DNA of 64,000 nt from Ursus arctos (lineage: Eukaryota; Chordata; Mammalia; Carnivora; Ursidae). Shown here one piece after another: positions 1-10,015 of this stretch (its first letter is position 1; each line of letters begins with the position of its first letter). Position numbers and translations under genes: made by a program. The notes below the pieces were generated by a model. That model saw nothing but the letters and a program-made list of their open reading frames with translations. It had not been told where the DNA came from and made no database searches. The DNA lies in NCBI RefSeq assembly GCF_023065955.2, contig NW_026622908.1, positions 46,845,367 through 46,909,366 on the forward strand, written 5' to 3'.

Positions 1-1292
1 GTTGGAAGCAGGCTGGCTTCCGTCACCAGCAATGTGCAGGTCTTTTCGTGACTGGGTAGGTTGTTTCTTCTTGTCCCTGAGCCACGTTCCAGGGTGTGGG
101 CGAGCCACACGTTCTTTATGCCTTCACCTGTTGAAGGATTTCATGGTTGTCTCCAGTTTGGGGTGACGGACTACGAAAGCTAGTGTGAATATGGGCCCGG
201 AGGTTTGTGCGGGCATGACTTTCAAGTCAGCTGGGTGATACCAGGGACTGGGACTGCCGGGTCCCACGCTAGGACGACGCTGGGTTTTGTAAGACGCCAC
301 CCACCGACCTCGGAGGGGCTGCCCCGTTCCCCATTCCCGCCCACGGAGTGAGACTTGCTCTGCGTCCTCGCTGACGGCTGGCGTCGGCAGCGTTTGGGAC
401 TGCCGCCGTTCCGACGGAGAGGTAGTGGTGGCCCGGTGTTGCTCTGGTCCAGTTCCTCCGTAACAGGGGTACCGAGCGTCCAGCCCCCCCGTAACAGGTA
501 CCGAGCACCCTCCTGTGCGCTTATGTTCCGTCCCTGCCCCTGTGGTGAAGAGTGAGGGATGAGGCTTGTACCCCTTCCTCATTTTTAGTGCTGTTGTCGT
601 CGATCCTTGAGAGGTCGGTCCTCTGTATATTTTGGATGCCAGCCCTTTATCAGAGGTGTGTTTTGAGAGTATTTTCTCCCGGTCCGTGGCTCAGTGTTTT
701 GTCCTCTTGACAGCGTCTTTCGCAGAGCAGCCCGTGTTTGGAAACTCCTCACCACATCCGCAGTCGCGGAGATTTCCTCACACGCTCCCTGCCAGAGACG
801 ACAGTTTTCCGTTTTACACGTGGCTGTTTGACCTGCGGGGTTCCTTATCGTTAGGGCGTGCGGTCCGTGTCCGGGCTGATCTTTTGCGTGCGGACGCCCA
901 ATGTTCCAGCACCATCGGCTGAGAAGGCCAGCTTGCCCGCACGAGCGCCCTCCCTTGGAAGAGGCCAGTTGCGACAGCCACGTGGGTTTGTGCCCCACTG
1001 ACTTGCATGTCCTTTCCCTCCTACGATGCTAACCTGCCTACTCTGGTTTCCCCGGGAGCTTTAACCGGGCGGCGAGTTCTCCAGCTCCGCTCTTCGGTAC
1101 CGTGCCGGCCAGTCTCGGCCGTTTGTCCCTCCACAGACTGCGGCACCAACGCGTCCGGACCGTCTGAAGAATGTGCTGGGGTTTTGGTTGGGGGTGTATT
1201 CAATCTGTGTGTCAAGCGGGGAAAATTTGACACCTTAATGTTCAGTGTTTGAATCCGTGAACACCTGGTATGTGTCCATTTATTTAGCCCCT
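1..1292 (-). repeat. Decayed LINE-1 segment, antisense
   Basis: The + strand reads like the reverse complement of an old L1 ORF2 end and 3' region. The clearest stretch is around 600–700, where 'TATATTTTGGATGCCAGCCC', 'TTTATCAGA' and 'TATTTTCTCCC' match the familiar L1 run. The sequence is GC-enriched and full of stops, so it is a fossil. It continues at 1526–1636 and 1762–2290 around SINE insertions. The subfamily is not assigned. Confidence 0.55.
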
Positions 1293-1294
1293 AA

Positions 1295-1345
1295 TTTTTA
1301 TTTTATTTTATTTTATTTTATTTTATTTTATTTTATTTTATTTTT
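1295..1345. repeat. (TTTTA)n simple repeat
   Basis: About ten TTTTA units run directly into the antisense SINE at 1346. Read on the minus strand this is the expanded A-rich tail of that SINE. Confidence 0.85.
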
Positions 1346-1512
1346 AGAGAGAGAGGAAGCCTGTGATGGGGGAAGGGGCAGAGGCGAGGGAGAATCTCCA
1401 GCAGACTCCCGCTGAGCACAGAGCCTGACTGGGGCTCCATCCCATGACGCCGAGATCATGACCTGAGCTGAAACCACGAGTCGGACGCTCGGCCAGCTGA
1501 GTGCCCCCTCAG
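1346..1512 (-). mobile_element. Carnivore tRNA-derived SINE (SINEC type), antisense
   Basis: On the minus strand it begins at about 1510 with a GGGGGCACTCAGCTGG-like head, continues through 'GGTCATGATCTCGGCGTC' and 'GGGCTC' blocks, and ends in a GAGAGA-rich stretch and the TTTTA tail. This is the arrangement of carnivore SINEC elements. It is inserted in the antisense L1 and is a main reason for calling the host a carnivore. Confidence 0.8.
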
Positions 1513-1525
1513 CGTCCACTTACAC

Positions 1526-1636
1526 ATTTTTTTTTACTGGTATTTTGTAATGTTCTGTGTGTAGGTCCTGCATATATTGTTAAATTTATACCTAAGCATA
1601 TAGTTTTGGGGTTTGCTGCTCTAAATGGTATGAGGT
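1526..1636 (-). repeat. LINE-1 ORF2 fragment, antisense
   Basis: 'TTGTTAAATTTATACCTAAG' is a recognisable antisense L1 ORF2 segment. It lies between two SINE insertions and was evidently once joined to the fragment starting at 1762. Confidence 0.6.
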
Positions 1637-1761
1637 TTTTTTTTTTTTAAGATTTTATTTTTAAGTCATCTCTATGCCCAACGTGGGGCTTGAACTCATG
1701 CCCCAAAAGTCGTGAGACCAAGAGTCGCACGCTCCACCGGTGAGGCCAGCCAGACGTCCTG
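1637..1761 (-). mobile_element. Second carnivore SINE, antisense
   Basis: A T run and AAGATTTTATTTTTAAGT are followed by 'CCAACGTGGGGCTTGAACTC' and 'GAGTCGCACGCTCCACC'. This is the reverse complement of the tRNA-related half of a SINEC element, including the B-box-like part. It splits the L1 ORF2 fragment. Confidence 0.75.
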
Positions 1762-2290
1762 GTATTGGCTTCCAGATTTCAAATTCCCACCGCTCATTAG
1801 CGGTGCAGGAAAGCGCCGGCTGTCGTGTATGGAGCTCGTATTCCAGGCCTTGTGATGCTTCTTCTCGGTTCAGGGCCTACGTGTTGGTGCTGATTCTCTG
1901 GGATTTTCTGCACAGATAATCCCATCCTCTGCAACTAGAAAGAGTTTTATTTCTTTCTTTGCCATCTGTATGTGTTTTGTCTCGTGCTCGCCTCTTCCTG
2001 GGCCGGCTGGGACGTCTCACGGGAGGTGGATGGAGCGGTGGGAGCAGGAGCTTGGGGTCGGCCCCCATCTCAGCTGGAAGCATCGAGCCTGTCTCCATGA
2101 CGGATGCCATCGGCCGCGGTGTCTGCGCGTGCTCTCCCCCAACCCAAGGACGTTCCACGCTGTTCCTCTTCCGTGGGGCGTTTTCATGGGGAAGGGATTG
2201 CAGGACGTGGTGGGTCTGCTCTCCGGCTCTCGGGCAGTGCCGTCCTCCGTCGCCGGCAGTCCAGGGTCTTGAAAACCCTGGTATCATACA
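1762..2290 (-). repeat. LINE-1 ORF2 continuation, antisense
   Basis: 'TCTGGGATTTTCTGCACAGA', 'TCCCATCCTCTGCAA' and 'GAGTTTTATTTCTTTCTTTG' follow the order of antisense L1 ORF2. The match fades after about 2000, so the end is approximate. Confidence 0.5.
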
Positions 2291-3030
2291 TTTAGCTCCA
2301 TGTTTTGGTTTTTCATTTCAGGTAAGAGGAGAAACGTAGCTCTCTTTCTCCATTTTTGCCAGAAGTGATGAAGCCCTTGGAAGCGTCGGTGTCCTTGGTT
2401 TACTCTCTTGGCTGTGGGGCGGCTTCAGGGACCACACCTGCCCTTTCCTGCGAGGGTAGACCTTACCACACAGGTCGGGGGACCCAGTGGAAGCCTGGCG
2501 CTGCTGAGTGAGTCCGTGGGGTCGTGCCTGCAGGAATTGGGGAAACGACCCCCGTGGGGGCCCAGGGACACAGGGCACCCATGCGAGATGGAGCCGGGCC
2601 AGGATGCCCTTTGTTACCTACTCCCCATACGCTGCTTCTCCGACAGGGACTCAGGATGGCCCCTCAGGATCCCCGGGATCAGTGTGCACGCAGACCCTGC
2701 ACGCAACAGCCCTGCCAAGCCGCGGGCCCCCGGTCGCCAGCTGTGGCTTCAGAATCAGGGCTGTCGGGCTCTGGGGCACGTTCCGAGGGGCGTACCACTG
2801 TGTGCACTTGGTACCGCGTGGTGGGCTCCTTCCTCGTGGGGACCCAGCTCCCCTTTCTGTCGAAGGGGCCGCCTCTGGGAACCGGCTCCGGTGTGGAAAC
2901 TGGACAAGGGGTCGTGAATTCACATTGGAGAGGATGATCTCCACCTTGGGCCCCATGGTCCTTGTCTCTCGTTTATATGTCCGAAGTGATCGGCTGGGGC
3001 GGCCGCCCATCTTCCCTCTAGAAGCACCTT
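2291..3030. other. Intergenic, nothing recognised
   Basis: GC-rich sequence with only chance open frames of about 130–265 codons that resemble no known protein family. No RNA gene or clear repeat was seen. Confidence 0.5.
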
Positions 3031-3463
3031 GCTTCACTGGTCTCATAGATTCCGTGGGTCAGGTCCTGGTGCCATTTCAACTTTGCTGCCTGTGTGAGTC
3101 ATCCGGGGCCCTTGTGACAAAGCCCCACAGAAGCTTCAGACGCCCGCTGTCTCGCCAGTCCTGGAGGCCAACACCTGATGTCCAGGCACAGACAGGGCAG
3201 GGTCCCCCTCAGGCCTCTCTCTTCGTGTGTGGACGGCCGTGCTCTCCTTGGGTCCTCACGAGGCTCTCCCGTGCGTGTCTGTGTCTTGATCCCCTCTTCT
3301 CATAAGGACCCCGGTCACACGGGATCAGGGCCAGCCCGGTGACCTCATGGTACCTTAATCACCTCTGTAAAGGCCCCATCTCAAATATGGTCCCATTTGG
3401 AGGTGCTGGGGGTCAGGACTCCAACACACAAATTTTGGGGACACAGTCTAGCCCACAACACTG
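3031..3463 (+). repeat. Old interspersed repeat with a '…GGGGACACA' end
   Basis: The order 'GTCCTGGAGGCC', 'CTTGGGTCCTCAC', 'CATAAGGACCCC', 'CCTTAATCACCTCTGTAAAG', 'CAAATATGGTCCCATTTGGA' and 'AATTTTGGGGACACA' is that of a common ancient mammalian repeat that ends with a dated-looking GGGGACACA block. I recognise the pattern but cannot name the family with certainty; an LTR or DNA-transposon remnant are both possible. Confidence 0.5.
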
Positions 3464-5959
3464 CCCATTATGTAATTCTGTCCAGTATGCCTCCAGCAGA
3501 TAGGCATTGCTCCTGCCCTGGGCTGTTCTAGATTCTCTCTTCCCGCCGCTGCTGCCGGGAGCCCTGCTCTGCACCAGCAGCCGTCCCGTGTGACCAGCCC
3601 CGCCTCCACACTTCCCTTCCTGTGGCCCTTCCTTGTGTCGGGGCCCCTGCCAAGTGGCCAGACCCTGCATCCCCACAAATGGGCCTTTCCATTTGCCCAT
3701 TTGACCTGGGCCCCGGGACCGTCCCCAGACCTGGCGTCCCCTGCCAGCCTCCCTGTGGTGACGCGGGCTGAGAACTCTTGTCGCCTTCATCCAGGCCAGC
3801 CCTTCCTTCCCGCTGCTCCGCTGGGACTCGGCCCCAGCTGCGGGGCTCAGGGCCAGGAAGGGAGGAGGGCACATGGGCAGGAGGGCCGGCACTGTCTCCG
3901 GGAGCCCCTGCCTCATGTAGGTCCCCACGGGGTCTTTGAGCAAGGTGTGGCCTCTATCTTCCATAGAGGGGTTTTTCCACAGGCCCGGGGGCTCTGGGAG
4001 TTCAAAGCTCTCAAGGGCGAGCGTCTCATGACTTTGTCCTCTCTCATCGGTCTTCTCCGCTGCATGGGGCAGAGAGCAACGCGCTCCTGGGCCTGGCGGG
4101 GCCTGCAGCCTCTGCCTCCCCGGGGCTGACAGGGGGCCCTGGATCCATCGACCCAAGTGGAGGCCCCTCCACTGCCCTTTGGTTCGTGGTTCCTGGTGGC
4201 TCTCAAGTGCCGGGGACGAGGCTCGGGCCCAGCTCCGCCCAGGGTGGGGGTAGAAAAGGCTCCACTCCAGGGCCCTGGGGTGCCCAGGCTCCTCCTGGCA
4301 CGGGGCCCTGTGGGGGCTCACGGCAGAGCCCCTGTTTGCAGCGGTGCCCCAGAAGGAAAGCCTGGAATGCTCGCTAGGGACCTGTGGGAGGGGTGTCCCC
4401 AGGAGAAGAGGAGGGACCAGGAAAACCAAAGGCAAGGCACGGCCCCGCGGAAGCCCTGGGTAATAGATTGTACCACCCTCCCTGGCTGGGGCTGCCCTGG
4501 CTCGTGGACCTGGCCCCTCTTTGCATGAAAGCAATTCTCGGCTGGGAGCAGCTGTTCCCTGTCAGCAGCCGGGGCTGGGGGTTGGGCCCAGGGTGCAGGG
4601 GCCACGTCAGCAGCCGGGGCTGGGGGCTGGGGGCTGAGAGTCGGGGTGCAGGGCCATGAGCCTGCACACGTGGGGTTTCCAGGTCCCAGAGGTGGGATCT
4701 GTCGCGTGAGCCTGCAGGGGGGCTGGCTCTCAGGGCAGTTGCTCTGGACCCTGGAGGACCCATCACGGGGCGCGGCCTGCAGCCCTTGGGGTGCGTGAGG
4801 CGGGGCTGGGCAGACGGCGGGGGCGTGTGCGTCTGCACGTCTGTGGGTCTCCCTATCCCGCCAGGTGGGACTCCAGGATGCCTGCGGCTCTGAAGTGCGG
4901 GGTGTCTGTCTGAGCCTGCCCGCCGGGGTGGACGGCACTGAGGACGTGTGCCCCGGCGTCTGTAGCTGTCGCTGCAGGCGGGCGGCCGGGGTGGGAGGGT
5001 TGGGTCCCTGCGGGCGTGGGTGTGGGCGCTGTGTCCCTGCCGTGGCGGGGCACGTGTCTCTGCGTGTGCCTGCGTGTGCCTGGCGCCCCCCTGGGAGAAT
5101 GGGTGCAGGGATCCTGGCTCAGGGAGCAGCGGCGCCCGGTCTCCGCCTCCCCGTGGGTCACTCGGTTGTGAGGATGGGTGTGACTACACACACGTTTATG
5201 CCCGTGTCTGTGCTTGTTAAGGGTGGGGGCGATTGGCAGAAGAGCAAGAGCAGGGGAGTGGAGGGGAGGGGAGGGGCCGGCGTACCCCCTCCCCCCACGC
5301 CAGGAGACCCTGCGGTGGCACTGACGTCTGAGCCCTCTTTCCTCGGAGCTTGCCGGGGACTGTCCGCCAAGGAGGGCTGGGTGGTGGGGCGGGATGGGGA
5401 CAGAGCGGGGCAGGTGCTGTGCTGACCCAGGCCAGACCCCTGGAGCCCTAGCCGGCTGTCCCCTCAGCCCTGGGTGCCCAGCCCCTCCCACGGCCAGGGT
5501 CCTCCTCTGTGCGGGGAGCAACCCGGTTACCACCCGAAGCATTTCACGGGGAGGCTCTTACCCCAGCCCTCATCCAGGGACATGCAGAAAGCCACCGAGG
5601 CCAGCTGCATTCAGCCGGCCAACTGACACTTATGGGGCGCCTGCTGTGTGCCCTGTACACAGCGGTGGATCGGAGAGCAGAGCTCGTGGTGGGAGGAGGG
5701 AAACTGACCTGGAACGCACATAGAGAGGCGATCCCCAGGGCCCGCCTGTTGGGCTGGAAGGACCGGGCTGGGCTCAGGCTGCTTGGCTCCCGCACCCACG
5801 CCCACCCCAGGCGAGCACATGCTGTCTCGGGGCTTTCTCTCCTTTTCCATGGAGTATAGCTCCATGAGCGGGCCCCGTAATTACTGACTCGTCTGGTCCC
5901 TGCTTTCTCCCTGCCAGGATGGATGCCCCTTCATTGCCAGGACTGAACTGGTTTTGTCC
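3464..5959. other. Intergenic GC-rich block
   Basis: No gene is supported. Overlapping long open frames on both strands reflect high GC content and low stop frequency. One local duplication lies at 4561–4657, and a decayed repeat-like phrase (GGGGCGCCTGCTGTGTGCCC) is at about 5635–5655. Confidence 0.5.
4561..4657. repeat. Two-copy tandem duplication, about 45–52 bp
   Basis: Copy 1 (4561–4605) and copy 2 (4606–4657) both start GTCAGCAGCCGGGGCTGGGG and both end near GGTGCAGGGGCCA. Copy 2 has extra GGGGGCT units. Confidence 0.7.
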
Positions 5960-6290
5960 TTTGCTGAACCCCAGGGCCTGGAGCAGTGCGTGGGATGTGC
6001 GTGAAGGGGACAGGTGTGGAACAGTGAAGGAGGGCAGGGGCACACGGCTTGATGGGGTGGCTGGGGAAGGTTTCCTGAGGGAGCAGCCCTCCAGTAGGTT
6101 AACCCAGGCAGGGCTGTCGCACATGCAAAGGCCCTGTGGCTGACTAGTGCATGATGCTTCTGAGAACGGATGGGGCTGGGGTTGGCATGTGCGGCCCTGG
6201 GGGGGAGGCAGGCTGGCGGCCAGGCACCAAGGCCCAGGTAAGGGCTGTCTTTATAGATGACCCAGGGGAAGAAGGGAGGCCCTAGGAGCT
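5960..6290 (+). repeat. Probable L2-type LINE remnant
   Basis: Phrases such as 'GGGCCTGGAGCAGTG', 'GGTTTCCTGAGGGAGCAG' and 'GCACATGCAAAGGCCCTGTG' are typical of decayed mammalian L2 3' sequence. The boundaries are approximate and the family call is from memory of the phrase pattern. Confidence 0.35.
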
Positions 6291-7029
6291 TCTTAGCACA
6301 GTGAAGTATGTGTGGACACGCACATCTGCAAAGGTCAGTCCGACCTCCCGGAGGAGGAAGAGAGGGCAGCTGGGACGGTGAGGGAGACCACAGCAGTTGG
6401 GCAAAACGGCCGGTGGACAGATGTGGGGCGGGAAAGGGGAGGCTGCCTGTGGTGTGGGTAGTGAGCCGGTGGCCGCCAGCACGGAGACCTGGAATCTTGC
6501 AGGAGCGCTGGGTAGTGGGGGACCCGGGGCCCTGGCCCAGAAGGCTGAGTGACACTGGCTTGCCCACAGTCATCTGAGAGCAGCAGTCAGAGGGCCATGG
6601 GCTCCTGGGCCTGGATCCCAGGGGGAAGAGTGGCCTGGAGGACGGACGGACAGAGCCCAGGACAGGGAGATAAGAGGATGTGGCATCAGGAGCACACCGA
6701 GGGGTGGCTCGGCCAGCTTGAGGCCACGTGGGAGGGTCTTGGGACCGACCTGGGGTGAGGCAGCCAGGAAGCGGGGCCAGGAGGGGGTGAGGCAGGGTGG
6801 GGAGTGGTCTTGGGGCCGGAGGCCAGGGCACACCACTGGGTCCCCCAGGAGGGCCATTCTGGTGGCGCAGGGGCCCAGCCCCTGGGCCTGCGGTTTGAGT
6901 GAGGTGACAGGAGGCAATGGGGCGGGTGAGTCTCCAGGGTGGAGAGGTTGTGGGGATTGCAGCGGATGGGAGGAAACAGTGTGTCCAAAGCCCATGAAAG
7001 AAACGAGCTCTCGAGCCGTGAACGGTCAC

Positions 7030-7747
7030 AGAGGAACCGTCAACACGCATCAGTGGGTGAGAGAAGCCGGTCCGAGAAGGCCACATGCTGCAACCCCAGC
7101 TCTGTGACATTCCGGAAAAGGCAGAACTAGGGAGACAGGACAGAGATCGGTGGTTGTCGGGGTTTGTCAGGGGGAGGGATGAACAGGCGGGGTGGGAAGG
7201 GCTTTAGGTCAGGGACCCCACTCTGCGTGACACTGTGGTGGTGGACACGCGTCATCATGCTTTGTCCGAACCTGCAGGAGGACACACACCACCGGGAGTG
7301 ACCCCTGATGTCCACTGTGGACTTTGGCTAATAGGTGTCAATATGGATAAACAAGACGTGGTCCATCCACACACCCGACTGTCACTCGGCCCGAACACAG
7401 AGGGACACGCTGACACCGGCCACAGTGTGGATGGACCTGGGGGACGTGACGCTGAGTGAAACAGGCCAGACACAAAGGGACAAATCCTGCAGGATTCACC
7501 CACATGAGGTCCCTAGGGTCTCCGGATTCACAGGGACAGAGAGTGGACGGTGGGCGCTGGGGCCGGGGGAGGGATAGGGGTCGGTGTCTCAGGGGCACAG
7601 AATCTCTGTTTGGGATGGTGGCAAGTTCTGGAGACGGGTGGTGGGGACGGCTGCCCCACATGAATGTGCTTAGTGCCCCTGAGCTGTGGGTGTAGAGACG
7701 GTGAAGATGGTATATTTTATGTTCTGTGTATTTTCTATGATAAAATT
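7030..7747 (+). repeat. Old LINE-1 3' end
   Basis: The order of phrases (GAGAAGCCGGTCCGAGAAGG, TGACATTCCGGAAAAGGCA, GGACAAATCCTGCAGGATTC, AAGTTCTGGAGACGG, TGTATTTTCTATGATAAAA) is that of an ancient L1 3' untranslated region. The block at 7440–7700 is closely matched by 29480–29900, so the two are copies of the same L1 3' type. A SINE begins directly at its A-rich end. Confidence 0.65.
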
Positions 7748-7750
7748 AAA

Positions 7751-7895
7751 GGGGCACCTGGGCAGCTCCTTTGGTTAAACGTCAGCTCAGGTCGTGATCT
7801 CAGGGTCGTGAGTTTGAGCCCCGTGTTGGGCTCTGTGCTGGGCACAGAGCCTGTTTAGAAACATAGTAACAAATAATAATAATGAAAACATGACG
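7751..7895 (+). mobile_element. Carnivore tRNA-derived SINE (SINEC type), sense
   Basis: It starts GGGGCACCTGGGCAGCTC and continues through 'GTTAAACGTC', 'CAGGTCGTGATCTCAGGGTC', 'GAGTTTGAGCCCC' and 'TTGGGCTCTGTGCTGGGCAC', ending in an (AAT)n tail at about 7875–7885. The head GGGGCACCTGG differs from the usual dog SINE head (GGGATCCCTGG), which suggests a non-canid carnivore. Confidence 0.85.
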
Positions 7896-9069
7896 TATGA
7901 CTATTGGTTGGTCAGTTGTCACAGATACACCACCTTGATACAAAACGTTGGGAATCTAACAAAATAAAGGCTGTTTTCTTAAACAAAAGAAAAACACGCA
8001 TGGACTTGGGTCTGGTTGAGGGGGGTTTGAAGAGGGAGGTGGGGTCCCATTTAGGGGGAGCGGGGGCAGGGGAGGCCACAGGCGGTGTCCCAGGATTTGG
8101 GGGTCGTGCAGGTGTGTGGAGTTTGGGGGGGTGGGGAGCTGGGCACGTGGGAGTGTGAGCAGGCCAGGGAGCCTGGGTGGGGTGCTTAGATGGAGGAGAG
8201 CAGGTGAGGAAGAGGCGGAGAGTGGGGAGGGTGGGGAGGTGATGCAGGGACAGAGGGAGGGGCAGGGCGCGGGGGAGGATCCAAGAAGGCTCAAGATGAG
8301 TCCCAGAGGGAAGGGTTGAGCAGGGGCTCTGGGTGGGGCCGTGAGTGGATGGGGAGGGGTCAGCTGGGGGCAGGCCCGGGGTCGTGAGGCCTGGACCCGG
8401 AGCCAGGTGTCCCCAGAGGACGGCAGCACCGAGTGAGGGGGACCCCACAGGTGGTGAGTGGTAGAGCAGGACTAGCAAACGTGCATGGGGACGCTGCGTG
8501 CGTCCTGGGCAGCCGGGGCTCCTGGCTCAGACAGGTCTCTTTGTTCCCAGGGACAGGGAGGTCGGCAGGAGGCAGGGTTGAGGGGAGCTGGGCAACAGCC
8601 GGTGGCTCCCCACCCTCCCCATTTCAGAGGAAAACTCCGAGGGTCAGAGTGTGTCACCCTGGCACTCAGCGAGGGCTGCAGGTTGGTGGGTTCGTGGGTT
8701 GGTTAGTGGGTTGGTGGGTCGGTGTGGTGAGTGGGCGGGGGCCGGCTCCTCAGAGGGTGCTGCCCGAGAATGGGCCACACGGCCCCCGTCCCCTGGCTTC
8801 ACTGCCCGCTCTGGACCACAGTCCCCTGGAGCCCGAATCGGGAGGCCCCACAGCTGGTAGGTCTCACAGAACATGGAGGGCTCTCCGTCGACACCCGCTG
8901 CTGACTTGTTCTCACAGCCGCCCCGGGAAGCCCTGCTCCTCGGAAGCCCCCGCGAGGCCAGGTCCCCTGCCCAGGGTCACAGCCAGCCTGTGAGCCCAGC
9001 GCCTGGCTCGGGCTCCGTGCCTCTCTGGGTCCCCGTGTTCCTCGACCCCCGTCTGAACAGCTACCTGCG
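7896..9069. other. Intergenic, G-rich strand, no gene seen
   Basis: The start of this block (to about 7990) may still be L1-derived. The remainder is strongly purine-skewed (GGGAGG-rich) with a short GGTTGGTGGG-type repeat at 8680–8735. No coding signal was seen. Confidence 0.45.
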
Positions 9070-9570
9070 TGCGTTCTTTTCCTTATTTTGAGGTGAAACT
9101 TGCATCACGTAAAATGAACTCTTTCAAAGTGAATAGTTCAATGGCATTCAGCACGCTCAGTGTTGGTACCACCCCCTCTGCCTCGTTCCGGACGTTCCCA
9201 CCACCCAGAGGGAAACCCTGTGCCCTTGCCCTGCCCCCGATCCCCACCCCCTCCAAAAGCAGCGGTCTGCCCCCTCCCATGTGTCAGTGGTTTGTTATTT
9301 CATGGTGAAGTATCGTTCCCCCATGTGCCTGGACCATCTCTGTTTATCCGCCCGTCCACCAGTGGACACACAGGTTGATCCCACGTCTCGGCTGTGGTGG
9401 GTCCTGCTGCCGTGAACACGGGTGCGCGGCTGCTGGACGTCCTGCTCTTGCGGGCCCGTGGGGCTGCACCTAGGAGCGGAATTGCTGGGTCAGATGGCGA
9501 CTCCACGTCTGACTTCCCAGGAATGGCCACACCGTGTTCCACACCATTTTCCATGCCCACCGCCTTGGAC
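9070..9570 (-). repeat. Old LINE-1 3' region, antisense
   Basis: 'TTGAGGTGAAACTTGCATCA', 'TTCAAAGTGAATAGTTCAAT' and 'CACCTAGGAGCGGAATTGCT' followed by 'GGGTCAGATGGCGACTCC' is the well-known antisense L1M-type 3' sequence, GC-enriched by age. Confidence 0.65.
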
Positions 9571-9859
9571 GAGGCTTGCTCTTATGTCCCCTCTGTCCCC
9601 TGGGCCTGGGGGTGCACAGTGAGGGGCCAGGGCCACCTGGCCCCCTCTGAGGGTGTGCAGCGTGGCCATCTTGCCGGTGGCTCCATCCGTGTCGCCTGGA
9701 CGGCGTCCTGGCTCCAAAGTTCTTGAACAGGGAGAAGCTGGGCACTCTCTCCCTGCCTTGGGGGCCCCGGCGCAGGATGGCAGCTCCCCGGTGAGATGGG
9801 GCTGGTGTGCCGAGGCCAAGCCCAGCAGCTCCCCACCTGGCCCTCCTTGTCCCCTGGGT
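9571..9859. other. Intergenic, nothing recognised
   Basis: GC-rich, no repeat family or coding signal identified. Confidence 0.4.
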
Positions 9860-10015
9860 TTACCCATTAACAGGCCAGCCGGCGGTGGGGCCGCAGACAA
9901 TGGTGCGTTTGTTAGCCATGGCCAGGGAGGCCTGCACGGGGCCCTGGCACAGCCATCAAAGCTCCATGATTAAGTCTATTAGGGAAGGGATTTGTGCAAA
10001 CAAAGAGGCAGCTGC
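9860..10015. promoter_or_regulatory. Candidate conserved noncoding element
   Basis: A patch of lower GC content in a GC-rich area carries clustered homeobox-, TCF- and FOX-like words: CCATTAACAGG, CATCAAAG, CCATGATTAAG and TGTGCAAACAAAG. No repeat family fits. The regulatory role is inferred from motif density and composition only. Confidence 0.3.

Noticed and set aside
3413..4534. 373-codon minus-strand open frame
   Set aside because: GC-rich chance frame: Pro/Arg/Gly composition, overlaps a repeat remnant and other frames, no recognisable domain.
7751..7860. Possible tRNA gene
   Set aside because: The B-box-like GTTTGAGCCCC belongs to a SINE; no intact cloverleaf can be drawn and an A-rich tail follows.
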